Under the pieces are notes generated by a model. That model made no database searches. It was not told where the DNA came from and worked only from the letters and a program-made list of their open reading frames with translations. This document shows, piece by piece, positions 1 to 6,228 of a stretch of 7,267 nt of DNA. This DNA is from Paraconexibacter sp041602235. Lineage in GTDB: Bacteria; Actinomycetota; Thermoleophilia; Solirubrobacterales; Solirubrobacteraceae. The position numbers and the translations under genes were made by a program. Where the stretch lies: the NCBI RefSeq assembly GCF_041602235.1, contig NZ_JBFIGP010000200.1, forward strand, positions 1-7,267. The letters are read 5' to 3'. Within the stretch, counting starts at the first letter, position 1. Each line of letters starts with the position of its first letter.

Positions 1-773
1 GGGCGCACCTCGTCCGGCACGGTGTCGATCCCCGCGGCCTTGTCGAGGATCACGTCCGCGACGACGCGCGCCATGTCGTGCAGCGCCTCCAGCGGCTGGT
101 GCGCGTTGCGTCGCACCTCGAGATCGGCCTGCGCGATCGCGTCCCGCCCGCAGGCGCGCAGGGTGTCGATCAGCAGGCCGACGTCGACGCCGTAACCGAG
201 GTGGAAGGGGAGCGACCACAGGAGCTCGCGATCGACCGCGATCTCCCCGGCGAGCGGCTGGCGGATGTCGGCGAGCTCGGGGAAGAACCTGCGCAGGAGG
301 GGCCGCGCGGTCAGCTCGGTGACGCGCCCGCCGCCGGTCGGGAGCTCCACGTCGCCCACCGTGAACGGGCGACGGTAGTAGCCCTTCACGAACCGCACCC
401 GCGGGTCGGACCGCAGGGGTGCGAGGAGTCCGGTCACCAGGCGCGGCGAGGGGTCGGCGGTGTCGGCGTCGAGGTAGACGATCGTGTCGCCCTCGAGGAC
501 CGAGAGGGCGCGCCACATCGCGTCGCCCTTGCCGCGCACCGGACCGAGATGCGGCACGAGCGAGGACTGGTCGTACACGGTCGCGCCGGCGTCGCGGGCG
601 ATTCGCGCCGTCGCGTCGGTCGAGTCGTCGACGACCACGATCTCGTGGACCAGGCCGAGCGTCCGCAGGTGCGAGCAGCAGCGTACGAGCGGACCGATGG
701 TGGCCTCCTCGTTGCGCGCGGGGAGGCAGACGGAGACCGTACGGCCGGGGACGGACAGGGGTGCGTTGGTCAC
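1..773 (-). CDS. gpgS: Glucosyl-3-phosphoglycerate synthase, 3'-truncated by the window edge
   Basis: This GT-A glycosyltransferase (GT2/GT81-like) should transfer glucose from an NDP-glucose to 3-phosphoglycerate, the first step towards glucosylglycerate and, in mycobacteria, methylglucose lipopolysaccharides. 257 residues are visible. They show the N-terminal nucleotide-binding strand SVCLPARNEEATIG (about 14-27), VVVDDSTD (46-53), PVRGKGDAMWR (78-88), the metal-binding DAD motif (D102-A103-D104), TGGGRVTEL (146-154), QPLAGE (172-177) and GYGVDVGLLID (193-203). As recalled from memory, these match the order and wording of Mycobacterium GpgS. That family is about 320 residues long, so roughly 40-60 C-terminal residues are missing past position 1. 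The start is a GTG at 773-771 with a G-rich stretch upstream. It gives a shorter N-terminus than the mycobacterial enzyme, and the frame is open to the left edge without a stop. It diverges from the formate dehydrogenase operon with no obvious functional tie. Family is secure; exact start less so. Confidence 0.9.
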   Translation of the reverse strand, partial: MTNAPLSVPGRTVSVCLPARNEEATIGPLVRCCSHLRTLGLVHEIVVVDDSTDATARIARDAGATVYDQSSLVPHLGPVRGKGDAMWRALSVLEGDTIVYLDADTADPSPRLVTGLLAPLRSDPRVRFVKGYYRRPFTVGDVELPTGGGRVTELTARPLLRRFFPELADIRQPLAGEIAVDRELLWSLPFHLGYGVDVGLLIDTLRACGRDAIAQADLEVRRNAHQPLEALHDMARVVADVILDKAAGIDTVPDEVR

Positions 774-899
774 GAATCGAGGCCCCCGCGGATGTCCCCC
801 GACGACGCTGGTGGCAGGGCGCGCGGGAAGGAAGTACGGACGCCGCGCTGTGCTGCCACGGCGTCAGCACTCCGGATACCCGCGTCACCGGCGCAGGAA

Positions 900-923
900 A
901 CCCGCCTCGAGATCCACGCGGGT
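900..923. repeat. Inverted repeat (6-bp arms) upstream of the operon
   Basis: The arms ACCCGC (900-905) and GCGGGT (918-923) are exactly complementary and flank a 12-nt centre that contains CTCGAG. The site lies 30-53 nt upstream of the chosen start of the first operon gene, where an operator or leader hairpin could sit. It may be chance in such GC-rich DNA. Confidence 0.25.
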
Positions 924-925
924 CC

Positions 926-938
926 CGGTTGCCAACCG
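926..938. promoter_or_regulatory. Perfect 13-bp palindrome, candidate operator
   Basis: CGGTTG (926-931) and CAACCG (933-938) are exact reverse complements around a single central C. The site ends 14 bp before the ATG at 953. A dyad with almost no spacer suits a dimeric regulator better than an RNA hairpin, although a 5-bp stem with a 3-nt loop could form. The A/T bases in its core stand out slightly from the GC-rich surroundings. There is only one copy in the region and no known regulator consensus is recognised. Confidence 0.3.
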
Positions 939-952
939 CACGCGGGCGCGGG

Positions 953-2632
953 ATGCTCGCAGTCGTGCCGAACAACCTCGTGGAGCTGGTCCGCCGCCAT
1001 CACGCCGTCCCGGCCCCGACGGTCCTGGACCTGTTGAGCGCCGCCGCGGCAGGCGGCTCCGGCACGGTCACGGCGGAGCACGTTCGCGACGTGGCGGCCC
1101 GCACGGGCGTGCCGGAGGCGACCGTCCACGGCGTGTCGACCTTCTACGACGACCTCCTCACGCCCCGGGGCGACCGCCACGTGCGCGTGTGCACCGGCAC
1201 GGCCTGCTTCGCCGCGTGCGGCGAGGACCACGTCCGGCGCCTGGAGGACGGGCTCGGGGTCGCGGTCGGCGAGTGCGCGCAGGACGGGTCGGTCTCGCTG
1301 GCGGAGACCGTCTGCCTCGGCTACTGCCACAGCGCTCCCGCCGTCCGTGTCGGCGACACCGTCGACGCCGGTCCCGGCGCGGTGGACCGCGTGCTCGCCG
1401 GCGCGTCCGCACCGGCCGCCGAACCGCCGCTCCGCAGCCTGCTGGACCGCCCGGTGCTGACACGGCCCGGCGACTGGTCGGGCCTGCGCCGGGCGCTGGG
1501 CGGCATGAGCCCCGCGCAGCTGCTCGACGCCGTCGAGGAGGCCGGGCTGCGCGGGCGCGGTGGCGCGGGCTTCTCGACCGGGGCCAAGTGGCGGTTCGCC
1601 GCGAACGCCCCCGGGACCCGGAAGTTCGTCGTGGTCAACGGCGACGAGGGAGACCCCGGCTCCTACATCGACAAGGCGCTGATGGAGGGCAACCCGGAGC
1701 TCCTCATCGAGGGCATGGCGCTCGCGGGGTACGCCGTCGGCGCCGACCACGGCTTCGTGCTCGTCCGGTCGGAGTACCCGCGCTCGAAGCCGGCGCTCGA
1801 GGCCGCGGTCGCGCGCGCCCACGCGGCGGGCCTGCTGGGCAGCGACATCCTCGGCAGCGGGTTCAGCTTCGACGTGACGATCGTCCTCGGCGCGGGCTCC
1901 TACGTCGTCGGCGAGGAGACGGCCCTGCTGGCGTGCCTGGAAGGCCTGCGGGGCACGGTCTCGGCACGACCCCCGTTCCCCGCGCAGGAGGGCCTCTTCG
2001 GACTCCCGACCGTCGTCAACAACGTGGAGACCCTCTGCAACGTGCCCGTCATCGCCGCGTGCGGCCCGCAGGCGTTCCAGGAGCTCTCCCCCGACTCGCC
2101 GACGGCCGGCAGCAAGCTCGTCTGCTTCAACGAGCGCTTCGCGAACCCCGGGGTCGTCGAGGTGCCGTTCGGGACGACGGTCCGGCAGTTGTGCGAGGAG
2201 GTGGGTGGCGGCCTGCGCGACGGCCGAACGATCAAGGCCGTGCAGATCGGCGGGCCGCTGGGCGGCATCCTGCCCGCGTCGCTGCTGGACACCCCGTTCG
2301 ATCTCCACACGCTCCCGGAGGTCGGCGCGATGGTCGGGCACGGGTCCATCCTCGCCTTCGACGAGACGACCGACATGCGCGAGGTCACCCGCCACCTCCT
2401 CCGCTTCGGGGCCCACGAGAGCTGCGGGAAGTGCTTCCCCTGTCGCATCGGGCTGCACCGGGCCCACGAGGAGTTCGCCGCGCCCCCCGGGGCCGCGCCG
2501 ATCGACCGCGCGCGCCTGGAGGCCCTCCTCGAAGCACTCGAGGTCGGCAGCCTCTGCGCGCACGGCAGCGGGATGCCCGCGCCGATCCGGTCGCTCATCA
2601 CGCACTTCGAGCAGGAGCTCGGCCTGGCATGA
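953..2632 (+). CDS. Fused NuoE/NuoF-like NAD-reducing subunit of formate dehydrogenase (gamma-beta fusion)
   Basis: This 559-residue protein should form the diaphorase arm of a cytoplasmic NAD+-dependent formate dehydrogenase, passing electrons to FMN and NAD+. Residues about 5-150 are a complete NuoE/FdsG-like module: a helical part ending in the family motif VSTFYDDL, then the thioredoxin-like [2Fe-2S] fold with C80-x4-C85 and C121-x3-C125. From about 165 to the end it is NuoF/FdsB-like. It has the nucleotide/FMN loop GRGGAGFSTGAKW starting at 201, NGDEGDPGSY around 229-238, GEETALL at 320-326, and [4Fe-4S] ligands C491-x2-C494-x2-C497 with C535. It ends soon after C535, so it lacks the C-terminal ferredoxin domain of HydB/HndC-type subunits. 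The frame is open upstream, but homology starts only at about 965. I chose ATG 953; GTG 965, with GGGA 11 nt upstream, is a real alternative. Its stop overlaps the next start (ATGA). Confidence 0.92.
   Translation: MLAVVPNNLVELVRRHHAVPAPTVLDLLSAAAAGGSGTVTAEHVRDVAARTGVPEATVHGVSTFYDDLLTPRGDRHVRVCTGTACFAACGEDHVRRLEDGLGVAVGECAQDGSVSLAETVCLGYCHSAPAVRVGDTVDAGPGAVDRVLAGASAPAAEPPLRSLLDRPVLTRPGDWSGLRRALGGMSPAQLLDAVEEAGLRGRGGAGFSTGAKWRFAANAPGTRKFVVVNGDEGDPGSYIDKALMEGNPELLIEGMALAGYAVGADHGFVLVRSEYPRSKPALEAAVARAHAAGLLGSDILGSGFSFDVTIVLGAGSYVVGEETALLACLEGLRGTVSARPPFPAQEGLFGLPTVVNNVETLCNVPVIAACGPQAFQELSPDSPTAGSKLVCFNERFANPGVVEVPFGTTVRQLCEEVGGGLRDGRTIKAVQIGGPLGGILPASLLDTPFDLHTLPEVGAMVGHGSILAFDETTDMREVTRHLLRFGAHESCGKCFPCRIGLHRAHEEFAAPPGAAPIDRARLEALLEALEVGSLCAHGSGMPAPIRSLITHFEQELGLA
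2613..2617 (+). promoter_or_regulatory. Ribosome binding site AGGAG for the small iron-sulfur subunit
   Basis: AGGAG lies 11 nt upstream of the ATG at 2629, inside the last codons of the preceding gene. It supports the ATG that overlaps the upstream stop as ATGA, and so supports coupled translation. Confidence 0.6.
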
Positions 2633-3321
2633 GCGACCGCCTGTCCGTGACCGTGGACGGCACCGCCGTCGAGGTGCCCCCGGGCAGCACGGTGCTGCAG
2701 GCCGCCCGCGCGGCCGGCCACCCCGTCCCGGTGCTCTGCTTCGACGACCGCCTGACCCCGTTCGGCGCGTGCCGGGTGTGCCTCGTCGGCGTCGAGGGAC
2801 GCGACGGGGGGATGGACGTCATCGCCTCCTGCACCACGCCGGCCCGGGACGGCATGGTCGTCCACACGCGGGAGGACCGCGCGCGCCGCGTCGCCGCAGC
2901 GGTCGTCGAGCTGGTCCTCTCCGAGCTCCCGACGCCACCCGCCCCCCACACCGAGCTCGCCGCCGTCGCCCGCGAGTTCGACCTGGAGCCGGGCGCGCTG
3001 CGCTGGACCGGGGAGCAGCGCGCGGTCCGCCACGACACCCGCCACCCCTACCTCGCGCTGCAGCACGAGCTCTGCATCAGCTGCGGGCGCTGCGTCCGCG
3101 CCTGCGACGAGATCCAGGGCACGTTCGCGCTGACGGCGGTGGGCCGCGGCTTCCACGCCGGGATCGCCGCCGGGATCGACGAGGGCTTCCGGGACTCGGC
3201 CTGCGTCTCCTGCGGGGCGTGCGCCGACACCTGCCCGACCGACGCCATCACCGAGCTCTCGCTCCTGGATCTCGCCACCGAGCGGGCCCAGGCCGCCGCC
3301 CCGAACGGAGCACCCGCATGA
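2629..3321 (+). CDS. Small iron-sulfur subunit, equivalent to the N-terminal part of FdsA/NuoG
   Basis: This 230-residue protein corresponds to the ferredoxin-like N-terminal region of FdsA-type alpha subunits, encoded here as its own gene. It should wire the catalytic subunit to the diaphorase. Residues about 3-80 are a plant-type ferredoxin fold with [2Fe-2S] ligands C37-x10-C48-x2-C51-x16-C68. Residues about 140-210 hold two [4Fe-4S] motifs: C149-x2-C152-x2-C155-x3-C159 (CISCGRCVRAC) and C192-x2-C195-x2-C198-x3-C202 (CVSCGACADTCP). Between them, FdsA and NuoG normally carry a His-Cys3 motif (H-x3-C-x2-C-x5-C). Here that stretch (about 98-126) has His107 but no cysteine, so this cluster is probably absent. 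The start overlaps the previous stop and the stop overlaps the next start, both as ATGA. That layout implies coupled translation and fixed stoichiometry. HydA/HndD-like and HylA-like subunits are the nearest alternatives, but no hydrogenase H-cluster domain follows. Confidence 0.88.
   Translation: MSDRLSVTVDGTAVEVPPGSTVLQAARAAGHPVPVLCFDDRLTPFGACRVCLVGVEGRDGGMDVIASCTTPARDGMVVHTREDRARRVAAAVVELVLSELPTPPAPHTELAAVAREFDLEPGALRWTGEQRAVRHDTRHPYLALQHELCISCGRCVRACDEIQGTFALTAVGRGFHAGIAAGIDEGFRDSACVSCGACADTCPTDAITELSLLDLATERAQAAAPNGAPA
3307..3310 (+). promoter_or_regulatory. Ribosome binding site GGAG for the catalytic subunit
   Basis: GGAG sits 7 nt upstream of the ATG at 3318, within the end of the preceding gene. 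It fixes the start of the catalytic subunit. The same reading frame stays open for more than 370 codons upstream, so frame alone cannot decide the start. Confidence 0.65.
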
Positions 3322-5414
3322 GCGACCCCCGCTTCGACGCCACCGTCCCGACCACCTGCGGCTACTGCGGCGTCGGCTGCCGCCTGGAGGCCCACGTCGC
3401 CGGGGACCGCGTGCGGTCGATCACTCCGGCCCTCGACGGACCCGCCAACGAGGGACACACCTGCCTCAAGGGCCGATTCGCGCATCAGTTCTCCCGTCAC
3501 CGCGAGCGGCTGACCACGCCGCTCATCCGGGACCGCGCCGGGACCCTGCGACCGGCCACGTGGGAGCAGGCGTTCGGACGGATCGTCGACGAGCTGCAGC
3601 GGATCAAGGGCGCCCATGGACCGGACGCGATCGCCGGGCTCGCCTCGAGCCGCGCGACCAACGAGGACTGCTGGGTGATGGCCCGCCTGATGCGCGCCGC
3701 GATCGGCACCAACAACATCGACAACTGCTCGCGCGTCTGTCACTCGCCGACCTCCTACGCGTTGCGCAAGGCCCTGGGCCTGTCCGGCGCGACCGGGTCG
3801 TTTCGCGACATCGACCACGCCGACGCCGCGATCCTGATCGGCGCGAACCCCACGGAGGGGCATCCGGTGGTCGGGGCCCGGATCAAGCAGGCCGCGCTCC
3901 GCGGCCTGCAGCTCGTCACGATCGACCCGCGGCGCATCGAGCTGTCCGACCACGCCGTGCTGCACCTCGCGCCCCGGCCCGGCACGAACGCCGCCGTGAT
4001 GCTCGGCCTGGCCCACGTCGTCCTGCGCGAAGGCCTCACCGACGAGCCGTTCATCGCGGCGCGGACCCGCGGCTGGGACGAGGCACGCTCGCTGATCGAG
4101 CAGTACGACCCGGACGAGGTCCAGCGCATCACCGGCGTTCCCGCCGGCGACCTGGAGTCCGCGGCGCTCGTCTACGCGCAGGCGCCCGACGCCGCGATTC
4201 TCTGGGGGCTCGGGGTGACCGAGCACAAGTACGGCTCGGAGGTCGTGCAGCTCATCTGCAACCTCGCGCTGATGACGGGCAAGATCGGCCGTCCCGGTTC
4301 CGCCCTGCTGCCGCTGCGCGGGCAGAACAACGTGCAGGGGTCCTCCGACATGGGCGCCCTGCCCGACACGTACTCCGACTACCGGCCCGTCACCGACGAG
4401 GCGACGGCCCGCGCCTTCGAGACGCGGTGGGGCGTGCCGCTGTCCCGCCGCAAGGGCATGACGATCCCGCAGATGTTCGACGCCGCGGTCGCGGGCGACC
4501 TGAAGGCGATGTACATCTTCGGCGAGGACGTCGCCCAGACGGACCCGGACACCCATCACGTCGTCGCCGCCCTCGAGCGTCTGGAGTTCGTGGTCTGCCA
4601 GGACATCTTCGAGACGGAGACGACGCGGCACGCCGATGTCGTCCTGCCCGCCTCGTCCTTCCTGGAGAAGACCGGCACCTTCACCAACGCCGAGCGGCGC
4701 GTGCAGCTCGTCGGCGCGGCGATCACACCTCCGGGCGAGGCGCGGACCGACTTCGCCATCCTCACGGAGCTGTCCGCGCGGCTCGGCCACGACATGGGTC
4801 TCGCCACTCCCGCCGAGGCCATGCACGAGATCGCGGCGCTCACCCCGAACTTCGCCGGCGTCAGCCACGCGCGCGTCGGTCGCACCGGGCTCCAGTGGCC
4901 CGTGGCCGCGGACGGGACCGACTCCCCGACGCTCTACGGGCAGCGGTTCGCCCACCCCGACGGCCTCGCCGCCTTCGCCGCCCTGCCCCATCGCGAGCCC
5001 GGTGACCAGACCGACGAGGAGTTCCCCCTCGTGCTGATCACGGGGCGGCGGCTCCAGCACTACAACGCCGGCACGATGACCCGCCGCACCGCCAACCTCG
5101 AGCTGCAGGACGGTGACTGGCTGGAGATCCACCCCGCGGATGCGGCGCGTCTTGGCGTCACCGACGGCCAGCGCGTGGAGGTGCGCTCGCGGACCGGCCG
5201 GATCGAGACCGACGCGCGGATCACCGAGCGGATCGAGCCGGGGGCGGTGTTCACCGCCTTCCACTTCCCCGAGATCCGCACGAACGTGCTCGTCGGATCG
5301 AGCGCCGACGTCAACACCTCCTGCCCGGAGTACAAGGTCGTCGCGGTGGCCGTCACCCCCTTCGACGAGGAACCCGCGATGCGTCCGGCGCTCGGCGAGC
5401 CGGCCGCGGCGTGA
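3318..5414 (+). CDS. fdhF: Formate dehydrogenase catalytic (alpha) subunit, Mo/W-bisMGD, cysteine type
   Basis: This 698-residue DMSO-reductase-family oxidoreductase should oxidise formate to CO2 (or the reverse) at a bis-MGD cofactor. The N-terminus carries the [4Fe-4S] motif C14-x2-C17-x3-C21-x27-C49, followed by K51, which matches the electron-relay lysine of E. coli FdhF. The active-site segment SRVCHSPT places Cys141 and His142 where E. coli FdhF has selenocysteine 140 and His141. Arg334 in RGQNNVQG matches its Arg333. Cys, His and Arg together point to formate dehydrogenase rather than nitrate reductase. The length is close to E. coli FdhF (715) and much shorter than FdsA (about 950), because the ferredoxin region is in the preceding gene. 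The C-terminal molybdopterin-dinucleotide domain starts near FPLVLITGRRLQHYNAGTMTRR. There is no twin-arginine signal, so it should be cytoplasmic. The start overlaps the upstream stop (ATGA); fdhD follows after 10 nt. Mo or W cannot be told from sequence. Confidence 0.95.
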   Translation: MSDPRFDATVPTTCGYCGVGCRLEAHVAGDRVRSITPALDGPANEGHTCLKGRFAHQFSRHRERLTTPLIRDRAGTLRPATWEQAFGRIVDELQRIKGAHGPDAIAGLASSRATNEDCWVMARLMRAAIGTNNIDNCSRVCHSPTSYALRKALGLSGATGSFRDIDHADAAILIGANPTEGHPVVGARIKQAALRGLQLVTIDPRRIELSDHAVLHLAPRPGTNAAVMLGLAHVVLREGLTDEPFIAARTRGWDEARSLIEQYDPDEVQRITGVPAGDLESAALVYAQAPDAAILWGLGVTEHKYGSEVVQLICNLALMTGKIGRPGSALLPLRGQNNVQGSSDMGALPDTYSDYRPVTDEATARAFETRWGVPLSRRKGMTIPQMFDAAVAGDLKAMYIFGEDVAQTDPDTHHVVAALERLEFVVCQDIFETETTRHADVVLPASSFLEKTGTFTNAERRVQLVGAAITPPGEARTDFAILTELSARLGHDMGLATPAEAMHEIAALTPNFAGVSHARVGRTGLQWPVAADGTDSPTLYGQRFAHPDGLAAFAALPHREPGDQTDEEFPLVLITGRRLQHYNAGTMTRRTANLELQDGDWLEIHPADAARLGVTDGQRVEVRSRTGRIETDARITERIEPGAVFTAFHFPEIRTNVLVGSSADVNTSCPEYKVVAVAVTPFDEEPAMRPALGEPAAA

Positions 5415-5424
5415 GCGCCACGCG

Positions 5425-6222
5425 ATGACGGCGGGCGGTCCGCTCATCCCGGAGCGCGCGGTCGCGCAGAGCGTCGCGACCGTGATGCGCGACGGTGAGC
5501 GCGACGCGGTCGCCGTCGAGGAGCCGCTGGAGATCCGCGTCGACGGCGCGCCGCTCGTGGTCACGATGCGCACGCCCGGGCACGACGAGGAGCTGGCCCT
5601 CGGGTTCCTGGTCACCGAGACGCTGATCGACCGGGTGCACGCGGCGGGGCCCAGTCCCGACATGGCGAACAACGTCGTCGACGTCGCCGGTCCGCTGCTG
5701 CGGGATCCCGGCTCGCGATCGTTCTCCACCTCGTCCTCCTGCGGCGTGTGCGGGAAGGGCGCCCTGGAGGAGGTGGCGTTGCACGCCCCGGACCTCCCGG
5801 ACGGGCCGCTGGCGGGCGGGCTGCTCGACCGCGACCTGCTGGCGGCCCTGCCCGACGGTCTGCGTCAGCCCGGCTTCCTGCGGACCGGCGGGATGCACGC
5901 GACCGGGCTCTTCGACCCGTCGGGCGACCTGCTGCTCCTGCGGGAGGACGTCGGCCGCCACAACGCGATGGACAAGGTGATCGGTCGGGCGCTGCTCGAC
6001 GGCGCGCTCCCGCTGCACGACCGCATCCTCTGCGTGAGCGGCCGTCTGTCGTTCGAGCTCGTGCAGAAGGCCGCGGTCGCCGGCGCCCCGGTGCTCGTCG
6101 GCGTGGGGGCGCCGACGTCGCTCGCCGTGTCGCTGGCGGCCGACCGCGGGATGACCCTGTGCGGCTTCGCCCGAGGACACAGCGTCGCGGTCTACGCCGA
6201 CCGCGGGCGCATCCGCGCCTGA
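5425..6222 (+). CDS. fdhD: FdhD, formate dehydrogenase accessory sulfurtransferase
   Basis: This 265-residue protein is FdhD (FdsC in the Fds nomenclature). It transfers sulfur from a cysteine desulfurase to the bis-MGD cofactor, which formate dehydrogenase needs to be active. The family's functional cysteine pair is present as SSCGVCGKGALEE, with C106 and C109. Other family blocks are visible: VEEPLEIRVDG near residue 32, TMRTPGHDEELALGFL (about 49-64), RTGGMHATGLF, DVGRHNAMDKVIG, SGRLSFELVQKA and GAPTSLAVSLA. The length is normal for the family. The ATG starts 10 nt after the catalytic-subunit stop. No AGGAG-type site is seen; only GTGA at 5411-5414, overlapping that stop, resembles part of the Shine-Dalgarno sequence, so reinitiation is likely. 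Being last in the operon, it links cofactor activation to synthesis of the enzyme. The frame is open upstream inside the previous gene, but that part shows no homology. Confidence 0.95.
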   Translation: MTAGGPLIPERAVAQSVATVMRDGERDAVAVEEPLEIRVDGAPLVVTMRTPGHDEELALGFLVTETLIDRVHAAGPSPDMANNVVDVAGPLLRDPGSRSFSTSSSCGVCGKGALEEVALHAPDLPDGPLAGGLLDRDLLAALPDGLRQPGFLRTGGMHATGLFDPSGDLLLLREDVGRHNAMDKVIGRALLDGALPLHDRILCVSGRLSFELVQKAAVAGAPVLVGVGAPTSLAVSLAADRGMTLCGFARGHSVAVYADRGRIRA

Positions 6223-6228
6223 GGAGAC

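Larger units (their letters stand above)
774..952. promoter_or_regulatory. Divergent intergenic region between gpgS and the formate dehydrogenase operon
   Basis: These 179 bp separate two divergently read genes, so they must carry both promoters. I could not find a convincing -35/-10 pair on either strand. The region does hold three small inverted repeats: GTGCTG/CAGCAC (850-855 and 865-870), ACCCGC/GCGGGT (900-905 and 918-923) and CGGTTG/CAACCG (926-931 and 933-938). Short inverted repeats arise easily at this GC content, so each is weak alone. No riboswitch class known to me matches. Confidence 0.5.

Noticed and set aside
419..952. In-frame open extension upstream of the NuoEF fusion, overlapping gpgS on the other strand
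   Set aside because: The extra 178 codons are Arg-rich shadow sequence antisense to gpgS; NuoE homology begins near 965.
841..952. Riboswitch (molybdenum cofactor, cobalamin or similar) before the operon
   Set aside because: Short stems are present, but the conserved core of any class I know could not be placed; a covariance-model search would decide.
1..952. Functional link between gpgS and the formate dehydrogenase operon because they share an intergenic region
   Set aside because: The genes are divergent and in unrelated pathways; nothing in the sequence shows co-regulation, so the neighbourhood is probably incidental.
770..2605. A 611-codon open frame on the minus strand opposite the NuoEF fusion gene
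   Set aside because: It is the antisense shadow of a conserved gene in GC-rich DNA. Its translation is Arg/Ala/Gly-rich without recognisable motifs, while the plus strand shows complete family motifs.
484..2628. In-frame open extension upstream of the small iron-sulfur subunit
   Set aside because: It overlaps conserved coding sequence in another frame and lacks any motif; homology starts exactly at the ATG at 2629.
2205..3317. In-frame open extension upstream of the catalytic subunit, suggesting a larger fused protein
   Set aside because: The extension runs out of frame through two conserved genes, translates to low-complexity Arg/Ser/Pro-rich sequence, and a good ribosome binding site marks the ATG at 3318.
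3738..3740. Selenocysteine at the formate dehydrogenase active site
   Set aside because: The codon is TGT, a normal cysteine codon, so no recoding is needed.
3048..5729. An 893-codon open frame on the minus strand opposite the catalytic subunit
   Set aside because: It is another composition-driven shadow; no domain is recognisable, and it spans the boundaries of three conserved plus-strand genes.
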